NCBI GenBank assembly: GCA_964354345.1
Contig: CAYGZL010000025.1
Coordinates: 1-10,813 of the forward strand
DNA length: 10,813 nt
Reading direction: 5' to 3'
Source: CAYGZL01 sp964354345
GTDB taxonomy: Bacteria; Chloroflexota; Anaerolineae; Anaerolineales; UBA4823
Below the pieces are notes generated by a model. It had not been told where the DNA came from and ran no database searches. It worked only from the letters and a program-made list of their open reading frames with translations. Made by a program: the position numbers and the translations under genes. This document shows positions 6,949-10,813 of this stretch, piece after piece; positions within the stretch are counted from its first letter, which is position 1, and each line of letters starts with the position of its first letter.

Positions 6949-8381
6949 GGCGTATAAATTGGATTCACCAACCGATCAAATATTTCAGCTAATCTTTGCG
7001 TCAGTGCCCGGCGTTCATATCGGTTAATGACTTCGGGTTTTAGATGGTAATACCTCTCGCGAAAGCTCTCCGGATCAGTAGCCAGCATTCGTAATACCTC
7101 CACGATCGTCTTGCTATCTTTACCCTGGATCGTGCACCCCGTGCCGCTCTCCCGGATCAATTTTGCCGCCTCTCCCTCAGAGCCAATCAACAAGATTGGC
7201 CTGCCACTGGCCATATATTCGAACAGCTTGCCCGGGTAATGGCCTTGCCATTCTGGACCATCAGTGAAGAGTAAGAGGAGTACATCCGCCGCTCGCATCA
7301 CAGCCACTGCCTGATCGTGGGGTATGCGGGGTTGTACTTCGATTCGTGCGGACAGGTGATGGTTCGCCAGCCATTTAGCTTCCTCCTTCGCAAATTCCCC
7401 TACGAATCGAATACACAGCCTGGCGCCCGACTCGCCCAATTCCTCCAGCGCCTCGAATAATGGGATTGCCATCCCCTTGTACAGACGCCCTACATGCGCC
7501 AACTCCACCACCCCCTCTAACCTGCTGACTGCTGAACGATGAACACTGTTTCCTGATGGCTGATCGCTGACGGTTGACTGCTGGTTGCTAACAACCATGT
7601 CCTGGGGATCGAAGCCGTTTTCAACCGTGATAAAACGTGGCGCTTGCCGCCGGGGCGCCAGCCTCTGCAATCCATCGGTGAAGGTCGGCGTCACGCAAAT
7701 CACACGCTCAGCGTTATTAAGCACGCACCTTTCCAGCCATTCGTCAATTTTACGTCGCCACCCGGTATTTATAAACAATGGATTCTGAGTCCATGGATCG
7801 CGGAAATCGGCCACCCAGGGTTTTCCCGTCAAACGCTTTAAGATCCATCCCGCCAGGTGGTCTGAGTAAGGGAAGGAGGAAGTATAGATCAGGTGAATCT
7901 TTTCCCGGCGGATGATCTTCAGACACAGGGGCAGAATGGCCAGAGACCAATATAATCCGCCGTCTATCGCAGGTATTTCCAGGGGTGCAAAAACGCGTCC
8001 GATTCCACGCAAGATTGACCGTTTGGATCCCTCAACGGGCATCAACGCGGTTGGGTTATCATCAGCCATCGCACTGGTTTGCTCAATTAAGACTTCTTGG
8101 GGTTGCATCCTGAGTAGTTTCAACACCCGCTTGCGCAGACCATAGGGCGATACAAATGGTCGCCGGTAAATCTTAACCTGGGGGGGGATCTCGCTGAGCA
8201 GGCCAGGATCCAACCCGTCGCCGAAAGCCTGCGGGTCGTCGCCGCACACCACATACGGTTGCCAACCGAACTCCGGCAGGTACTTGGTAAACTTGAGCGT
8301 GCGTTGCACACCAGGACCGCCCAGAGGCGGGTAAATGAAAGCGATCAACAGAACTTTCTTATCGGGTAAGTGTCGCGCCAT
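6945..8381 (-). CDS. Family 4 glycosyltransferase (GT-B fold) with repeat-bearing linker
   Basis: A 478-aa GT-B enzyme, long for its type. The N-terminal domain carries FIYPPLGGPGVQRTLKFTKY (about 15-34), a loop shared by many exopolysaccharide GT4 enzymes, and ADFRDPW (191-197). The domain junction is VENGFD (253-258), and the donor domain begins at VVELAHVGRLYKG (291-303). PGKLFEYMASGRPIL (383-397) followed by EGEAA is the donor-site motif of this subgroup. Between the two domains, residues about 264-286 (SNQQSTVSDQPSGNSVHRSAV) have no family counterpart that I know; they are the translation of a run of DNA heptamers (separate entry). A second stretch of doubtful conservation lies at about 95-120. 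The ATG at 8381 comes about 50 bases after the ATPase remnant, with only a distant AGGT as possible ribosome binding site. The enzyme is probably functional because the extra residues fall in the interdomain linker. Confidence 0.92.
   Translation of the reverse strand: MARHLPDKKVLLIAFIYPPLGGPGVQRTLKFTKYLPEFGWQPYVVCGDDPQAFGDGLDPGLLSEIPPQVKIYRRPFVSPYGLRKRVLKLLRMQPQEVLIEQTSAMADDNPTALMPVEGSKRSILRGIGRVFAPLEIPAIDGGLYWSLAILPLCLKIIRREKIHLIYTSSFPYSDHLAGWILKRLTGKPWVADFRDPWTQNPLFINTGWRRKIDEWLERCVLNNAERVICVTPTFTDGLQRLAPRRQAPRFITVENGFDPQDMVVSNQQSTVSDQPSGNSVHRSAVSRLEGVVELAHVGRLYKGMAIPLFEALEELGESGARLCIRFVGEFAKEEAKWLANHHLSARIEVQPRIPHDQAVAVMRAADVLLLLFTDGPEWQGHYPGKLFEYMASGRPILLIGSEGEAAKLIRESGTGCTIQGKDSKTIVEVLRMLATDPESFRERYYHLKPEVINRYERRALTQRLAEIFDRLVNPIYTP
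7524..7593. repeat. Degenerate heptanucleotide tandem repeat (10 units)
   Basis: Ten consecutive 7-base units fit the plus-strand consensus GCTGANN (coding strand NNTCAGC) without a break in phase. Examples are GCTGACT at 7524, GCTGAAC at 7531, GCTGATC at 7559 and GCTGACG at 7566. By hand count 43 of the 50 fixed positions match. Because 21 bases hold three units, the protein shows a period of seven residues (QQSTVSD, QPSGNSV, HRSAVSR). It resembles the short tandemly repeated sequences of cyanobacteria and some other large bacterial genomes. It lies in the linker between the two domains of a GT4 enzyme and keeps the frame open. Confidence 0.75.
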
Positions 8382-8432
8382 CCAAATGCTGACCTATTTC
8401 ATTGTTTTTTTGAAATTGCCCGGATTGCCTGG

Positions 8433-8758
8433 TTATCCAACCTTGTGAAAAGTCTCCGGATGTTCTAGATGAGCTAGCTGAATTACCTGTACCCGCTCCG
8501 CCAGAGGATAGGTCTTTTCGCCCGGGTAAAACACGATCAGTTTATCTAGTTTCAAGTCCTCCAGCGCAGTTCGCATCGCCGGGGTTAAACGCGGCGCGTC
8601 AGCTCGCTTGCATTCCACGCCGATCCGTTGTCCATTTTTAAGCAGTAGCAGGTTAAACTCAGCGCATAATGGGTAACCCAATAATACGCTTCGTCGGGAG
8701 CGAGGGCTTTGAGTGTTTCTTCGATGGCATATACTTCCTTAGAATCCTCAATATCATA
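8433..8758 (-). pseudogene. Frameshifted C-terminal remnant of a DUF4143-type ATPase
   Basis: Only about the last 110 codons of what is normally an ATPase of roughly 400 aa are left. Downstream of about 8665 the frame reads AEFNLLLL, then NGQRIGVECKRADAPRLTP, then ALEDLKLDKLIVFYPGEKTYPLAERVQVIQLA, the nuclease-like C-terminal part of AAA+/DUF4143 proteins. The segment just upstream, in another frame, reads EVYAIEETLKALAPDEAYYW then VTHY, which continues the same family pattern (WEGFALEE...YFWRTHxGAELDLLL). Inserting one base near 8661-8668 would rejoin the two frames. The AAA+ part with Walker motifs is gone: the recognisable sequence ends close to the stop of the preceding glycosyltransferase gene at 8777. 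The 82-codon frame by itself could only start at TTG (8681). This is debris of an inserted gene, not part of the glycan pathway. Confidence 0.8.
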
Positions 8759-8776
8759 ACTTGGTATCGATTCCTT

Positions 8777-9841
8777 TCAGCCCACCGTAGCTATTCCGCG
8801 GTACACATTGGCGGTCATCTCCCCTATTTTAGTCCATGAATAGCTCAGCGCTTTTTTGTATGCACGCTGTCCCATCTTCGCCAGTTCCTCTCGACTATCC
8901 AGGCACTTTTGTAGCGTAGTTGCTAAACCCTGTGCCTCTTGTGGGTTATATAGAAATCCCGTTTGATCATCTATCAATTCGGGCAGGCAACCCAGGTGCG
9001 GCGCGATTACCGGTTTGCCATATGAAAAACTTAGCATTGCTGTACTGCTGGTTGTCAGGTTGCGGAAAGGTAGCACTACGGTTTCGGCGCTGATTAGATA
9101 CGCGTGCAGTATTTGGTTAGGGATCCATCCAATCTTTAGATGGATGCGAATATCAGTCGCGGCGCGTCGTGTTATTTCTTTAGCCAGCTCTGGGGAACTG
9201 GCATTGCCAGCAATCAGTAAGGTAACCTGTGAGGCTTTTATATCCTGGAAGGCCTCGATCAGGTTTTCCAACCCCTTGTAGCGGCGTATTTGCCCGAAGG
9301 TAAAAAACATAAATTGCTGTGGATTCATTCCCAGGTTTTGTTTCACCTCGATCGGATCCACTTCTTTATCGGAAAGGCGCGGGTAATTCCCTATAGGGAT
9401 GACATATATGTTTTTTCGCTGCCCAAAGACATCTTTTAGAGACTGACGGGCTTGATTGCAGTGGACGATGACTGCGTGAGCCGCTCGTAGCATCATCCGT
9501 TGCGCAATGGTGTCTAATATGGGATAGCGTCGTTCGTGAGGCCAAAGATTATGCATCGTCCACACGATCCGATACCCCAATCGTCGCGCCTGGGTTAACC
9601 GCCAGGCGAATTTTACTAAGGCGATCCCAGTCTGAGCAAACGACGACCGTATGTACATCGGGTTTAACCAATGGAAGTGAAGCACATCGATCTGTTCGCG
9701 ATTCTTGACTAGCCAGTTGCGATAAGGTTCATCAATGGGGAGCGTTGATACCTCAACCCCCGCTTCTTGTAGACTGCTTTCTAGCAAATCCAGATATGGA
9801 TTTTCCTTTCGGTAAGTATCCGGAAAAAACGCTGCTTTCAT
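8777..9841 (-). CDS. Family 4 glycosyltransferase (GT-B fold), HFHW type
   Basis: A complete 354-aa GT-B enzyme. Motifs: MKAAFFPDTYRKENPYLDLL at the start, IDVLHFHWLNP (51-61), VWTMHNLWPHE (93-103) in the N-terminal domain, VIPIGNY (147-153) at the domain junction, FGQIRRYKGLENLI (182-195) at the start of the donor domain, then LPFRNLTTSSTAML (257-270) and SYGKPVIAPHLGCLPEL (273-289). The usual first glutamate of the E-x7-E pair is not present; Thr/Ser residues lie there, as in some mannosyltransferase-like GT4 enzymes. I chose the ATG at 9841, which overlaps the preceding gene's TGA by one base (TGATG). The frame stays open for another 53 codons to 10000, but that part lies inside the upstream gene and reads as non-conserved sequence. 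The sugar donor cannot be named with confidence. Confidence 0.92.
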   Translation of the reverse strand: MKAAFFPDTYRKENPYLDLLESSLQEAGVEVSTLPIDEPYRNWLVKNREQIDVLHFHWLNPMYIRSSFAQTGIALVKFAWRLTQARRLGYRIVWTMHNLWPHERRYPILDTIAQRMMLRAAHAVIVHCNQARQSLKDVFGQRKNIYVIPIGNYPRLSDKEVDPIEVKQNLGMNPQQFMFFTFGQIRRYKGLENLIEAFQDIKASQVTLLIAGNASSPELAKEITRRAATDIRIHLKIGWIPNQILHAYLISAETVVLPFRNLTTSSTAMLSFSYGKPVIAPHLGCLPELIDDQTGFLYNPQEAQGLATTLQKCLDSREELAKMGQRAYKKALSYSWTKIGEMTANVYRGIATVG

Positions 9842-10813
9842 CAAGATTTCAATCTGGCACGTCTTTGTATTTTCTTCAACTGTTGTATCGCTTGTCTGCC
9901 AATGATCATTTCCAGAGTCACCGAAATTACACCACGATCGAGTAAGAGACCAGGGCGATGGCGCGCAATTTGAACCAGGCTTCGACGTACCTTTTTCCAA
10001 TCTTTCATCTGGTAGGCCTCAAAAAAATCCCCTTTTGTTACCAGCCCGTATGCCTCCTGTTTGCGTCGGACGAGAACAGCCGCCTCAACGGGTAGATGGT
10101 CAAAAACACACTCAAGAAATTGTCTGGGATCTTTCACTAAAGGATTTCCTGTCCACCCCACCAGGGTGTTGAACAGTTCCTCCCCATTCTTATCTAATAG
10201 ACCAGGATTTAGTTGTATGGCGCGCACTAAATCGAATTCGGCATCTTCGGTCAAACCAGCAACATACAGGCGCGCCGCAGCGCGAATGTATGCCATACTA
10301 TATATACGGCTCTTATTTTCTTGTAAGTATTGCGATAAGTCAGGTCTTTTATATAGCTTGTCAAGAACAAGTATCATACTTCGACTTTGTCGTTTAGAGT
10401 TTTGAGACATACTCTCGGCATGGATGCGATAAGCGCACAGTATCTCTTCCGTCCAAGCCATTGAGCAGCCTGAATAAGCTAGGCGAAGCCATAAATCCCA
10501 ATCCTCAGAGCCGCCAGCCTCTCTGGAAATTTCTTCATCGAAATTCCCCACCCGTTCGAGCCACTGGCGGCGCACCATCACAGCCGAGGGCACTGTCGGG
10601 CAGGCGTACAGCCAGGTTTGTAAGTCCAGGTTGGGTCGGTGTATCCAGGGTCGTACCTCGCTGAGCATCTTCCCCTCATGGTTGATGGTTTGATAGCCTG
10701 TCGTCACCAATCCTATTTCGGGATTCCCATCGAGGATTTGAGTCTGCACAGCCAGCTTTTCTGGCAGCCACATATCATCGTCATCCAGGAAGGCGATATA
10801 CTCACCTTGAGAT
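9841..10813 (-). CDS. Family 2 glycosyltransferase with helical C-terminal region, 5' part missing
   Basis: The start of this gene lies beyond the right edge; about 323 codons are present. The frame continues upstream of the internal Met at 10773 as SQGEYIAFLDDDD, directly joined to MWLPEKL, so that Met is not the start. DDDD is the DxD metal site, TVPSAVMVRR and GGSEDWDLWLRLAYSG (the ED catalytic-base motif) follow, so the GT2 core is certain. After the core, the last 160 or so residues look helical and partly TPR-like (AYIRAAARLYVAGLTEDAEF, and later EAYQMKDWKKVRRSLVQIA), perhaps for contacts with a partner protein. Missing here are the first strand and the VDDGS motif, about 80 residues. 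The stop overlaps the start of the next gene by one base, so the two are likely translated together. Confidence 0.92.
   Translation of the reverse strand, partial: SQGEYIAFLDDDDMWLPEKLAVQTQILDGNPEIGLVTTGYQTINHEGKMLSEVRPWIHRPNLDLQTWLYACPTVPSAVMVRRQWLERVGNFDEEISREAGGSEDWDLWLRLAYSGCSMAWTEEILCAYRIHAESMSQNSKRQSRSMILVLDKLYKRPDLSQYLQENKSRIYSMAYIRAAARLYVAGLTEDAEFDLVRAIQLNPGLLDKNGEELFNTLVGWTGNPLVKDPRQFLECVFDHLPVEAAVLVRRKQEAYGLVTKGDFFEAYQMKDWKKVRRSLVQIARHRPGLLLDRGVISVTLEMIIGRQAIQQLKKIQRRARLKS

Noticed and set aside
7524..7593. CRISPR-like or coiled-coil interpretation of the repeat run
   Set aside because: There are no spacers between the 7-base units, and the encoded peptide is rich in Ser, Gln and Asn without hydrophobic heptad positions, so it is neither a CRISPR array nor a coiled coil.
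8433..8681. An independent small gene of 82 codons
   Set aside because: It starts only at a TTG, without a ribosome binding site, and its first residues are out-of-frame translation of the ATPase segment that continues upstream in another frame; a broken gene explains both parts.
9842..10000. 53-codon N-terminal extension of the GT4 gene 8777-9841
   Set aside because: It lies inside the 3' end of the upstream GT2 gene in another frame, shows no family similarity, and the ATG at 9841 gives the standard GT-B N-terminus MKAAFFPDT with a tight TGATG overlap.

Overview
The window is one strand-biased block of cell-surface polysaccharide biosynthesis genes. Every supported gene is on the minus strand, so transcription runs from high to low coordinates. 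It encodes seven glycosyltransferases (GT2 and GT4/GT-B types, the two at the window edges incomplete), one multi-spanning O-antigen ligase/polymerase-family membrane protein and one sugar-1-phosphate nucleotidyltransferase. A decayed remnant of a DUF4143-type ATPase lies among them. No plus-strand gene, tRNA, rRNA, CRISPR array, insertion sequence or convincing terminator was seen. The longest stretch without an intact gene (8382-8776) is almost entirely the ATPase remnant.

Organism: the style of the genes (GT4 enzymes with PPLGGPGVQR and ADFRDPW motifs, a membrane-anchored GT2 with VVLPAHNEE/VADNCSD, the DUF4143 ATPase ending with KRADAPRLTP) together with degenerate heptamer repeats suggests a Chloroflexota bacterium, perhaps Anaerolineae. 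This is inference from familiarity; there is no marker gene to prove it.

Layout in transcription order. (1) 10813-9841, a GT2 cut by the right edge, with a helical, TPR-like C-terminal half. (2) 9841-8777, a GT4 whose ATG overlaps the previous stop (TGATG). (3) 8758-8433, the frameshifted ATPase remnant. (4) 8381-6945, a GT4 with a heptanucleotide repeat run in its interdomain linker. (5) 6948-5986, a GT2 coupled by an ATGA overlap. (6) 5960-4884, a very AT-rich, divergent GT-B-like protein. (7) 4876-3659, a GT4 whose base composition changes abruptly inside the gene. (8) 3662-2223, the ligase/polymerase-family protein, carrying a palindrome in its first codons. (9) 2226-1468, the nucleotidyltransferase, with the only strong Shine-Dalgarno sequence seen. 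(10) 1456-449, a GT2. (11) 390-1, a membrane-anchored GT2 cut by the left edge.

How they work together (inference): the nucleotidyltransferase supplies an NDP-sugar, the cytoplasmic GT2 and GT4 enzymes add sugars one after another to a lipid-linked oligosaccharide, and the ligase/polymerase-family protein polymerises or transfers the product outside the membrane. No flippase, chain-length regulator or initiating phosphoglycosyltransferase is visible here, so these must lie elsewhere. The overlaps and short gaps point to an operon. The swings in base composition (about 30% to 72% GC per 60-base line), the ATPase debris and the two small repeats show that the locus was assembled as a mosaic.

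I did not find a clearly new biological system. The most interesting signals are the in-frame heptamer repeat inside a glycosyltransferase, the palindrome at the start of the ligase gene, the composition breakpoint inside a glycosyltransferase gene, and the unassigned AT-rich gene.
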